Origin: Xanthostigma xanthostigma
Taxonomy: Eukaryota > Arthropoda > Insecta > Raphidioptera > Raphidiidae
Assembly (NCBI GenBank): GCA_963575645.1
Contig: OY754468.1
Location: 11,470,001-11,534,000, forward strand
DNA: 64,000 nucleotides
Direction of reading: 5' to 3'
In this document: one piece after another, positions 1-10,361 of the stretch
How positions within the stretch are numbered: the first letter of the stretch is position 1
How the letters are laid out: each line of letters opens with the position of its first letter
Translations under genes and position numbers: made by a program
Notes under the pieces: model-generated
Seen by the model: only the letters and a program-made list of their open reading frames with translations
Told to the model about the DNA's origin: nothing
Databases searched by the model: none

Positions 1-304
1 AATTAGATTCCTTCATAAATTATGTACATTAAACAGTACACGAAATTTTGCGTAGGCTAGGGAAATTAAAACTTCGTTGTATATTTCATTTTATAATTTG
101 AATATATCTTTCCTCATTTTGTACATTCTGCTTTACGTAAATAATGTATATTTTCAACATCGTTTTTTTACCTTCAAATCGCCATCTTTAAATTAATTCA
201 AATCGTGAAATTATAGCGTTTTTTGTACGGCTCAGGTCGTGAAGAGATTCTGTCGAAAGCCGCCCGTTGCTATTTTTCGCTTATTGCTCAACCCTCTTTT
301 GTCA

Positions 305-722
305 TCTAAATATAAAAGGAAACCGTGACTGACTGACTGACTATCAACGCACAGCTCAAACCATTGGACGGAATGGACTGCACACAGATAGTTATGACGT
401 AGGCAACCGCTAAGAACGGATTTTTGAAAATTCAACCCCTAAAACAGTGTAACGGGGGTTCAAAATTTCCATGGCGAAAACATATAAGATAGATGTATCA
501 ATTCGAAAATGCGCAAGATTACTCCTGTCAACAAATAAATAAACACGTGTTTCGTGCTTTTTCAAAAACAACCCCTTCAGCGGGGGAAAAGAGGTAAATA
601 GTTGTCAGACCGTTGATCACGTGAATGTCACACCAATTTTGAAATTTATTTGGGGGGGTCTACGTCAACAAAGGAGTAACTATGCCAAATAATGAGAATG
701 CATCCGTGTTTCGTCTCAATCG
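305..722 (+). mobile_element. Helitron-like element, family A, 3'-truncated
   Basis: It begins A|TCTAAATATAAAAGG, as a Helitron 5' end should (TC after A), and continues with a GACTGACTGACT stretch. It matches the reverse strand of 21201-21675 almost throughout, stopping near position 722 before the 3' hairpin. Another repeat (737-1155) takes over directly. Confidence 0.6.
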
Positions 723-736
723 CAAAAATTTCGTGT

Positions 737-1155
737 CATGAATTACGATGTTCGTCCGCGCTAATCTCCGAAACCACTGAATCTATTTTAATGAAATTTT
801 TTTATGTGTCTTGCTTGGTCCAACCTATAGGTTGGACCAAGCAAGACACATAAAAATAGGATAGTTTTTATAATATTTTGTACAAAATTTGTCAAAAAAA
901 ACTTTTAGTAACATGTAGCGACCTCTGATAGAATTTTCTCAAAGCTATTAGTTCAGAAGCAAACAAAAAAAAAACTGTTTTAGTACCAAGTAGCGACATC
1001 TAACAGAATTCACTCAAAGCTATTAGTTCAGAAGCAAATCTGGTCGAATTTGCTCAAAGCTATTGTTAGTTCAGACGCCACGGGTCGCAAACAAAACACA
1101 TTTTGCAGAATTATATCTATCGCGCCCGGGTGAAACCGGGCCGGGCCGGTGGTTG
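737..1155 (+). mobile_element. Helitron-like element, family B
   Basis: It opens with a stretch ending GCTAATCTCCGAAACCACTG and ends with a GC hairpin (CCCGGG TGAAA CCGGG at 1125-1140) just before a degraded CTAG-type end. Inside are two to three copies of a roughly 70-bp unit containing CAAAGCTATTAGTTCAGA. Sister copies lie at 26856-27186 and 47583-48142. Such short elements depend on Rep/helicase supplied elsewhere. Confidence 0.6.
799..856. repeat. 58-bp perfect palindrome
   Basis: Two 29-bp arms meet with no spacer at CCTA|TAGG. The arm is the family-B Helitron segment containing GTGTCTTGCTTGGTCCAAC, which in other copies occurs once and in one direction only, so the palindrome arose by local inverted duplication inside this copy. 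Confidence 0.9.
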
Positions 1156-1962
1156 TTCAATAAAATATGACATGTATAATACAAAGGCAATCTAGTATTT
1201 AGTATTGCTTTATTCGTGCGAAATCGAATAATATTAAATATCTTATGCATACAATTGTTCGTTTTCAAAAAGCGTTTGTAAATAACAATAATTCAATCCA
1301 CAATTTCTGCGTCGCGGTGATCTTTTTAACCGAAATATTTCTCGAAGGCACTCTGCATGAAAAGCGTCGTCTTCGTTGCATCATCGTGAAAGATATATTG
1401 CACATGTGCATAAAAACAGTCACAACTTAGGTGGGGTGTTTATAGCAAAGTTTTGAGAGAGAATTGATATATGAATGGTTTTAACCGTCCGACGGACCAC
1501 CTATCTCCTAGGATGCAGTCGCCAAGCTGCGGCCAAAAGCGTATACAACAACCGACTAGCACGTGTCCAGATAGGTCAAACTTTAATGGCGTTTCCCATT
1601 CGACGTATACGGAACGTTTTCGTTCAATCGCCTCAGTAATACCGAAAAAGAGGTGCGTCGGTTCGTGGACACATGGCGGAAGTCATGCTCTTTACGCATT
1701 TTATATTAATGTTGAAAATTTACAAAAAAAAAAAAACAAAATTATTAAATTTTTATTATTAATAATAGCGGCTCATTAGGCTATTGATTATGTCCTAAAA
1801 AATAGGGAAATAAGGAACTAAGACGTTCTACGGTTATTATTGCAGGAATCGCTCAAAGGTTTATTTAAGAAGAAAAAACCGCGGAGTTCTATTAAATTAA
1901 ACGGTGGAAATTGAAGAATGAAGATCCTTTAAAATGCTGGGCCGAATAAATGTTTTAAATAC

Positions 1963-2458
1963 GCACAAACATTATGGGATTTGGTTCTCGGTTAAATTGA
2001 TAAAAAATCGTTTTATTTTATGGTTTAAAGATCACTAAGAAGAAGTGTCCATGGGCGCATAGCCTAAAAACCAATAGATTTTTAGGTACAGATATGTTTA
2101 GCAAGATTTTAGATATAGGGATATCCATTGAATTCACAAACATGTTCCATGTTCAACTTTTGTGCTTTTTTTAGAAATAGAAAAATAGTGGAAAACTAGG
2201 TAATGTTGGGAGGTATCACCTTGTATAAAATAATAATATCATATTTAGGATTCAGCGCACTTAAAAATATATTTCAAGAGTTTAGGATTTTTTAAGATTG
2301 TGAATGCAATCGATATCCCCAAATTTTAAAATCTCGCTAAACACATCTGTAGCCAAAAATCTATTGGTTTGGGCACTTTTTTTTAGTGACCATTAAACCA
2401 TAAAATAAAACCATTTTCGATCAATTTAACCGAGAACCAAATCGCATAAGGTCTGTGC
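1963..2458. mobile_element. Foldback MITE, about 500 bp
   Basis: The first 170 bp (from GCACAAACATTATGGGATTT) and the last 170 bp are inverted copies with moderate divergence; both carry a stretch around GGTTCTCGGTTAAATTGAT. A short unpaired middle separates them. No clear target duplication was found, so the superfamily is open. Confidence 0.65.
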
Positions 2459-2469
2459 GGCGTCCTTTG

Positions 2470-2690
2470 CAGAACACACTGTATACGCGACGTTCCTATC
2501 CAAAGCCCACTAGATTCGCGCTGGACCATGTGTTTGGTCATACATCATCAACGCTGCACTGATTCACTCTGTCGTCCTCCCTCCCCCGCCACTCCTCCCG
2601 GCGGACCGACGACTCATTCTTAATCCCGTCGTCGTCTTCGTGCTCGTCGACGATGCGCCCGGCAACTTACTTTGTTCACTTTTTTTTTAT
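2470..2690. other. GC-richer, CpG-containing stretch
   Basis: This 220-bp island is distinctly richer in G+C and CpG than its surroundings, with runs such as GTCGTCGTCTTCGTGCTCG. No convincing exon with splice sites could be read on either strand. It may be a regulatory stretch or the remnant of a GC-rich repeat. Confidence 0.3.
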
Positions 2691-3260
2691 TCTATACGAT
2701 GACGCGCTGTTGTGAAACACTTCTTTTTCTTCTTTTGCATCCCCATTTTTAGATATGGTCGCTTTTCTTCTGTTACTGGATTTATACAGTTCGGATAGGA
2801 GCTTATAAAATTATCAGTAATAGGTATAAGATGAAGGAAGGTTTTGGTTGAGGATCATAAAATAAGCTTTACCAATGTTTCGCTAGTGGCCAACGTTTCG
2901 AAAAATTTATTTTCATCTTCAGGGCCTCAAACTGGTCAAGTAAACCTTCCTTCATCTTAACATTCTATTGGATCAACACTACTTTATACTGAAGTAATAG
3001 GTATCTCCGAACAACGTTTTAAAGCTTAGAACGTAATCTATACTAATATATAAATTTCAACCCCTAAAATGCATGTCAAAAATCGGTCTGATTGATTGAC
3101 AGCGGGGATGAACAACAAACATCTAAAAATTCACATAAATCTATAGAGAGCTCATCAATTATTGACAAAAAATGTCTATTAAGGCCCACTTTTTTGATCA
3201 AATAATTAAATATTTTATTTTTTTAATTCCAGAATCTCGATAATTCATTTCTTCGATTTC

Positions 3261-3639
3261 ACCGAGCGGAGTGGCATAGACTCGCATTCGGAAGGTACCG
3301 GGTTCGAATCTCGGCGGGGGCAGATGTGACTAGGACTTTTTCCTACTGCCTCTCGCCGAGAAACGGTAATACTTCTACCGGCCATCTTGTTGAGGTTTTC
3401 CATGATTTCCCTCAATAATTCCAAATAAATATCAAGGTCATGGCCGATTACCTGTCAAACACCTATGCTCAAAATTTGCCTACCTTATCCTAATTTCCTC
3501 AAAAAATCCTGCATTCGCCCATTGCTATTAAATTAAGTTGAAGTTTAAAAATTGTAGAAAATAACGGGAAGTAATGGTGCGAATGGCGTCTGTTATGACA
3601 TAAAATCGAGAAACGGACGTTAAACGCATTATTATTATT
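3261..3639 (+). mobile_element. tRNA-derived SINE, copy 1, with target duplication
   Basis: The head resembles a tRNA: a degraded A box and a B box GGTTCGAATC. A roughly 300-bp body follows and the tail is (ATT)n. A perfect 14-bp direct repeat (ATTTCTTCGATTTC, 3247-3260 and 3640-3653) flanks it, the mark of LINE-driven insertion. Five more copies lie in the window. Confidence 0.88.
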
Positions 3640-4001
3640 ATTTCTTCGATTTCGGAATTGATAAGTACGTTTAAAAAATTTTGTTCGGAATGTTTGTATG
3701 GGTTGATCTACTATAAAACTATATAAATAAAGCTATGCCAATAAAGCACACACAACGTTCGTTTGCGCTCGTTTGATAAACAACAACAATAAAATTTTAA
3801 TTGCCATCGAAAGAGTGTCATGTTTCTTAAAACAAAAACTTTGTTGTTCGTATTTTAAGAACTTCATGTAAGACACGTTTAAAAATTGGCTGCGAACCAG
3901 GAGTCTCGCTTAATACAAAGAATTTTTATAATTGTTTTTGAAGTTAAACTTCTTTAGCGACGACGTATCCGTTCGAAATTTTCAGTAACTTTAAAGGGAA
4001 A

Positions 4002-4201
4002 ACGATGTGACTTCCATTATTATTTTATCAGGCAAATAAATATTTATACCCCGGAAGTAAGAGAGAATAGATTTATCCCCGCAGTACTAAACATAATTAT
4101 GGTTTGTGAATTGGATTTGGCTATTTATTTGGAGGAATAGTTATTTGAAGAACAAATGAACCGAATAAATAACTACTTACATTTGGTGAACATGGCCATA
4201 A
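4002..4201 (+). repeat. Interspersed repeat shared with 52424-52615
   Basis: About 190 bp, beginning near ATGTGAC and including TTTATCAGG, matches 52424-52615 at roughly 80 percent by eye. The match ends at the TAA where a Harbinger MITE is inserted. Family unknown. Confidence 0.6.
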
Positions 4202-4583
4202 AGGCCTCCATACACCTCGTTCTTTTTTGGCAGTTTTAACCGCACGGGTAAAACTGTACGGGTAAAACGGTCGGAGTGTGGCCAAAAACAGTCCTTCTTA
4301 TCGGCGTTAAAAAATATCTGCTGCTGCTTGATTTAAACCGTCCGTTTTAAACGTGTTCGTTCAAGTCGGCCCGTGTGTGTGACGACGCAGTTAAAAAGGA
4401 CGGGTTTTGTTCGACTCTGTAACGTTGTAGGATCCATCAAAGCAGATCAGATGATGCCACGACTTCAGAAAAACTGAACGGAACAACGCCTAGTGTGAGG
4501 ATATGGTCGTTATTCGTGTTTACCCGTACAGTTTTACCCGTGCGGTTAAAACTGCCAAAAAAGAACGAGGTGTATGGGGGCCT
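4202..4583. mobile_element. Harbinger-type MITE with 3-bp TAA duplication
   Basis: The ends form inverted repeats of about 65 bp starting AGGCCTCCATACACCTCG on the left and AGGCCCCCATACACCTCG on the right. TAA lies on both sides (4199-4201, 4584-4586), which together with the length suits a PIF/Harbinger non-autonomous element. It carries no transposase. Confidence 0.85.
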
Positions 4584-4976
4584 TAAGGGATGTAAGCCAT
4601 CTGACGTTCTTGATCGATTATTGATTGAATTCTTGTCCCCCCCTTGCTCTGCCACTGCGACAGCAGACAGTCCCACAGTAGTCACCATAAAACGCTCAGC
4701 TCCAGTTAATCGACAAGACAATCGAAAATAAAACCGGTATTCGCATGACAATTACAAAAAAATAATAATAGCGAAGAAAGCATCTTAAATAGTTGTCGGG
4801 TTGGTGCGTGTTTCAAGGTCGCAGTCAACTTCATACGTCTATAGTAACTATGTCACCGCTGCATGCCGTTGCGAGCCACGAGTTGCAGAGCATCGCGTCG
4901 GCGCGCAAAGTCGCCATAACCGGCTTCCATAGCAGCGTTCTTCTGTTTCCATTAAAGACGCCAGTCCACTGTAAAT

Positions 4977-6240
4977 CTGTCTAAAGTTGCCTCGAATCAT
5001 CGAGTCTTCTCTTTCGAAATTCTTCGGCTAGTTCTATGTCGTTTGTTCCATTCTCTTTCGTTCTTACTTGACACTAGAGTCTAGTGTCAAGGAGTAGAGG
5101 ATTCTCAAAAAATCTTGTGATTGAGAGGGCAAGTGCCTCACAATCACAAGATTTTTTCCTCTAGTATGTATTCCTATTCGGATAGGAGACTTTTAATAAA
5201 CCATCCTACTTTGCTTTCAGCAAGCTCTACAAAAAACCTCATTATCTGGTCTTGCAGCCTTTTGGAGAAAACTGCTTCACATTTACCATACTGACCATTA
5301 CCCATCTTTGAGAAGTGGTACACCTTAGAGGAAAATGGCCAGTGAAGCGTTCTATGTTTTGAGCATAGTATACTCGTACCGAAGATTATTGAACCTGCCT
5401 CCTTCCTCTTTTAGTATTCGTTCTTACTTGACACTAGAGTCTAGTGTCAAGGAATGGAGGATTCTCAAAAAATCTTATGATTGTGAGGGCAAGTGCCTCA
5501 CAATCACAAGATTTTTTGTGAATCCTCTAGTATGTATTCCTATTCGGATAGGAGTCTTTTGATAAACCATCCTACTTTGCTTTCAGCAAGCTCTACAAAA
5601 GACCTCATCGGCTTTCTGGTCTTGCAGCCTTTTGGGAGAAAACTGCTTCTCATTTACCATATTGACCATTACCCATCTTTGAGAAGTGGTGCCACATCAG
5701 AGAAAAATGACCAGTGAAGCGTTCTATGTTTTAAACATAGCATACTCGACACATGTTAGCATCATCCGAAGATTATCAAAACTGCCTTCTTCCTCTTTTA
5801 GTATTCAATGTCTTCAGACCAAATCGGTTTCTTATTGAGTTCATTGATTAATCTTGGAAGGTTATGTCTATTCGGACACTGTTTAAAGATGCCTCGAACC
5901 ATCGAGTCTTCTCTTTCGAAATTCTTCCACTAATTCTATGTCGTTTGTTCCATTCTTTGTCATTTTTATTTGACACTAGAGTCTATTGTCAAGGAATACA
6001 TACTAAAGGAATCGCAAAAAATCTTGTGATTGTGAGGGCAAGTGCCTCACAATCACGAGATTTTTTGTCATAAGTTCTTCGTCAAACGTCAACGTCGTCG
6101 TATCACTTTAGGCTTATTTTCTCCACACATGCTTCTAGTATGCTTCTCTTACTCCTTGAGGTCACATTATACAAAGTTGTTAATTGACTCTTTGATCAGT
6201 TTGAAATATCAACGCAAAACGTCATATTGTCTTCACAAAA
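4977..6240. repeat. Three-unit tandem repeat carrying paired hairpins
   Basis: Units spaced about 360 and 549 bp repeat the same text. Each has a 25-bp palindrome (CTTGACACTAGA G TCTAGTGTCAAG at 5067-5091 and 5427-5451; a worn copy near 5969-5992), then a 51-bp hairpin with 22-bp arms around the loop GCAAGTG (5107-5157, 5467-5517, 6016-6066). About 220 bp of shared non-hairpin sequence follows. Each hairpin has at most one mismatch. I recognise no family; it could be a terminal array of a DNA element or a local satellite. Confidence 0.8.
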
Positions 6241-7062
6241 CTAGTTAAAGCTAGAACCTAGACGCCATGTTGGGATTTTAATTGTGAGTACAGTTCGTCA
6301 ATTACAAATTCCCATTTCTAAGGTACCAGCCTGACGACAATCAAACAATTTTATCGAGCGTCTATAATCTACAACTAAACGTAATTTGTATTATCATTTC
6401 GACACTAAACTAAAAATAAGAATCCGCGTCAAACATTGGCTTCAGATTGACTTTACTACAAAGTAAAAAAAGGCCGTATCGCTAGTCAAAACAGTGGATG
6501 ACAAATTTAATAAATATTTTGATACCCAACGGGTTCGTTCGCTCTTCATAAGATCACTGTTTCTATGCAGAAAAGAGGCAAGAAAGTTTCAAACCAAGCC
6601 AATCAACCAATCAGAAAGCTGCAGCGCGGTTACACATAAACTATAGCAGGTACCACACGTATAGGTACTTTATGTGTTTAAAAAATGAAATGGTCAAGAG
6701 TGTCCAAGATTTTTAAAATAACCCAATTATAATTCGACCGTCCCCAACGCATTCGTTCGTAGTCTTTTGCATGTAAATGAACTATCTCGACGTTTGGGAG
6801 TTGGGAACAGTGGCTTGGGTAAAATCATGCAAAAACCTCAATCAAGGTAGTGAAATAACAACTCGGACGTTCCTGATTGTAAGCCGAGTTCCACTTTTAC
6901 GCATCGATATCGTTAGTTGGTTTCGAAAGTATCTATGGCTACTATTTAGTAATTGACAAAGCTTTGGAACCTTATCTGGTCAACCCTGCTGCGACGACAG
7001 GGGATCGCTCGCAGACGTGGTGCACCATTCTCTAAAGGTAAGAGTCAAAGAAACACAAAGTG

Positions 7063-7106
7063 ACACACACACACAGAGAGAGAGAGAAAGAGAGGGGGCG
7101 AGAGAG
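7063..7106 (+). repeat. (CA)n-(GA)n microsatellite
   Basis: A short CA run grades into a GA run. Simple sequence only; the overlapping small frames are rich in Glu/Arg because of it. Confidence 0.85.
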
Positions 7107-7458
7107 AATGTACTTTTTCGATTTGACCTTGACGATGGTGTCAGATGTCCGCCATTATGCCCGCCAGTTCGACGACAAGACGCGGCGTGCGGCTGCTGCG
7201 GTTATTGTAAAAGAGTCGCGAAAAACCGGTTGGCTGGTACTTGAAACACACTCGTACCAACTTAATTTCTGCGGCTGCAAGAACAAACAGCCTAAATCGT
7301 TTATAATGGCATTGTGTCGACGCTCACAAAGGTGCTCCAAAGGCAGAGAACAGCAATACCGAACAACTGGTTAGATCGAATTTTGGAAAAATTCTGTGCG
7401 TCTGTTTGTCTGTTAGTCTGTGAGCACGATGCAGATCAAACAGAAATCAGGTGCAGTT

Positions 7459-9208
7459 TGTAACGTTCCCCGTTGGCCCTTACGCCGTGTTGATAAGGAC
7501 GAAACGCTACTTCTTCCTGAACAAATACCAACGCTATTGTTGATATCTGTAGAGGGCAAAATCTTTAATTATTTTCCAAAAAATGTATTTCTTTTCTTTT
7601 TTACATCAAAAACAACATTACTTTTAAATTCAAATTTTATTCAATCAAAATATATTTTAAATCAATTTTATTTAACTTAACTTATAACTAACTTAACCTA
7701 AAGTTAACTTTAACTTTTTTAACTTTTTATTTTCAAAAATTATTTTACAATTTATTATATTTCAAAATTTCATTTTTATATTTTATAAATTCCAATTATT
7801 TCTCAACTTCGCTAATTTCAAATTATTTTCCAATTTACATATTATATGTCTTTATAATTCAATTTATCTTATAATTTTTCATTTAATATTTAATTAATCA
7901 AAATATGACTTTATTTTTTAAAGTAATTCATATACCCCTTCGTTATCTTCGGACTTTGCTAAATCTTTTTATTATATCATTATTTCTATTCGATATTATG
8001 CGTTATCTCTCATTCATTCATTTTAACTTTTATACCATTTTTTATATCATCATAATTTCTGTAGTTGCCCGATCTTTGCGGGTCTACAATAATAATACCT
8101 TTTTAAATACTTTATAATATTTCATAATTTCATCATAATAATTTTTTATAATTGCCCGTCTTTGCGGGTCGACAATTATATACTTTTAATACTTTATAAA
8201 TTTTTATCATTCATTCTTAATTTTTAGATCAAACGCATTGTTTCTTATATTAATACTTCAATTCTATAAATATTGAGCAAAGTTCGATAGCAAAGGAAGA
8301 AGTATATGGCAAACTTCTCTAAACATTATCCTATTCTTTTCAATATAAATATTCGCAAAGTATTGAATCTTTTTGAATTTAATATAAACAAAATTTATCA
8401 TATCATAAAAAAAATGAAAATTAATGTTCTTTAATTATTTGAAATCAAAATTATATAATTTACTGTGGAGATATACTTATTCTGAACTCCATTTTTTTTA
8501 TATGTTTAATATTTTTTACACTAAAAAACTAATACTTAATACCTATCTATATTTAAATTGTTTCTTTTATTATTTACAGTCCCTTTTTGGATATATTTAT
8601 TTACATTGACGCGTTAATATTGATAAGAGCAAAACCATCGAATCAATATTAACGGTATTATTTATTATATTATATAAGGCATTTTTTGATCAATTGATTT
8701 TATTTTTGTGCTCCTTTTTCCTATTGTATTTTTATTTAATTAAAAATGTTATCCAAAGTTTTATTACCTCATGATGACCAGAAAACTCCGTTCTTGATGA
8801 AATCAAGTAGGTAACGAAAAAAATGAAAATTTACTGATTAGCAAAATTAAACTATAAACTTATCGCGTGTACTTCCTTCTAAAGTTCGCAAGCAAGAGAG
8901 ACTCTTATCATCTTTTAGATTTCAAAAATGCTATCAATGACGGCGTTATTTCACCCCACTCTATCTTGATTCACCAATCAGTGCGATCGAAATTTTCAAG
9001 TTTACAGCAATATCAATCAGAATCGAACTTAGATAACATCTTTTTGAAAAGTACATTGTGTTCGTAAATGTAATTTGATTTAATAGCGTTTTGCATTTAG
9101 AATACTGAATGTTCAAAAATAAGTGAATTTAATTAATTAATAGAATTTTATGTTTCGGCTACTCAAAATAATGATTGGGGACAACGCCTGTAATGTTGTC
9201 ACATTACA
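7459..9208 (-). repeat. 3' LTR of the gypsy-type element
   Basis: The same 1750 bp as the other LTR, with the same small open frames at a constant 5682-bp offset. It abuts the polypurine tract on its interior side. Confidence 0.92.
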
Positions 9209-9223
9209 GCTACCCCCCTCCCG
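9209..9223 (-). promoter_or_regulatory. Polypurine tract
   Basis: The minus strand reads CGGGAGGGGGGTAGC directly before the 3' LTR, the expected place for priming of plus-strand DNA. Confidence 0.75.
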
Positions 9224-9447
9224 AGAAAACAAATTTTGTGAAAATAAATGTGAAGCATTTCATTTTCATCATAAATTTGGTATTTAATTCTGATTTCGGA
9301 AAAAAGAACAACAAAATATTTTTACAAATGACATAAAAAAAAATTATATACATTATATACCTTGACTGTTTTCGCTCAATTTTCATCACTCTCATGTCCA
9401 TCGGTTGTGCTTATGTCGTTATCACTAAAAGAAAAATCAATTATACC

Positions 9448-10209
9448 TTAGTAGACATCTTTGAGACGGTGATTGTGGTCGGCGGTCAAATTCCGGTACT
9501 TCTTCAAGTGAATTATTTTGGGTGTGTTGCTCGTCTGGTGATGTTCGCCTGTTTCGGGATATACTCGCATACGAGCATTATTACGTCTTGTCGTCTTGAC
9601 TCCATGTGGTTCGTGTCGCTTTCTTGGATTATCTGTACGATTCTTCATTTTATGTCGTGGTTGGATTCTTCGATTTTTTATGTCGAGTTTCGTTCTCAGC
9701 GGAAATTTGATAAATGTTTCGTGGATGGTTAACGGTTTTGTTTCGTCGATGGTTAATGGTTTTATTTTGTCGCTGGTCAATTCATCTGGCGGTGCTACAG
9801 GTAACTTGTGTGTGGTGCTGTTATTCCCGTTCGTTATTTCTTTTCGTATCGGTCTTCTTGGGGCGTCTGTATAAGCTTTAGACTTCGCGAGAAAGCTGCT
9901 CCTAATTAGTACGTTGACATATAAATTGGACATGATATAAGCCACTATTTCAAATTGAAAACCTTGGATAATGGCACTAATTATTGTAGCGTGTTGAATT
10001 GGTTTGCATTTTCTCTCGTAAATCGTCAATTTGTCACATTTACTTTGTTTTCTTCCGTATGCTGTGATTAGTTTTAACGCAGTTGTTGATAGCGCGGGTA
10101 GAAGTTGTTTCGCTTCTTCGTTGGATTTCTGATAGTTGGTTTCCGATATGACGGTGATTGTTGGTCTGGACTTTACAATGGCGAATTCACATTCTTGTTG
10201 TCTGAGCAA
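9448..10209 (-). CDS. Second frame of the LTR element, weakly protease-like
   Basis: 253 residues downstream of gag. The first 110 or so faintly resemble a retropepsin-like fold of insect gypsy elements (VISETNYQ, TAYGRKQSKC, LYVNVLIRSSFLAK). The remainder is Pro/Thr/Lys/Arg-rich and unrecognised. The open frame extends upstream without a Met. Similarity is by eye only and a different origin is possible. Confidence 0.4.
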   Translation of the reverse strand: MLRQQECEFAIVKSRPTITVISETNYQKSNEEAKQLLPALSTTALKLITAYGRKQSKCDKLTIYERKCKPIQHATIISAIIQGFQFEIVAYIMSNLYVNVLIRSSFLAKSKAYTDAPRRPIRKEITNGNNSTTHKLPVAPPDELTSDKIKPLTIDETKPLTIHETFIKFPLRTKLDIKNRRIQPRHKMKNRTDNPRKRHEPHGVKTTRRNNARMRVYPETGEHHQTSNTPKIIHLKKYRNLTADHNHRLKDVY

Positions 10210-10361
10210 TAATATGTCTGGTATGACTGAAATAGTTTTGTGGCGGCTTGGATGTACTTCTTCTATTAAATCTTCACTGATATTGTTGTGGAAGATACTG
10301 TGGCTATTACGTGCATGTGGACTCTGTTTATAGTTCTTCTTCTCGCCAACCTTCCCCAGAG

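Noticed and set aside
2470-2690. GC-rich stretch as an alternative mbl exon
   Set aside because: No frame continues the mbl protein, and the best donor-like AAAGTAAGT lies on the wrong side of it.
7905-8117. Small frames inside the LTRs
   Set aside because: Present in both LTRs because these are copies; AT-rich with Phe/Ile/Leu-rich translation and no domain.
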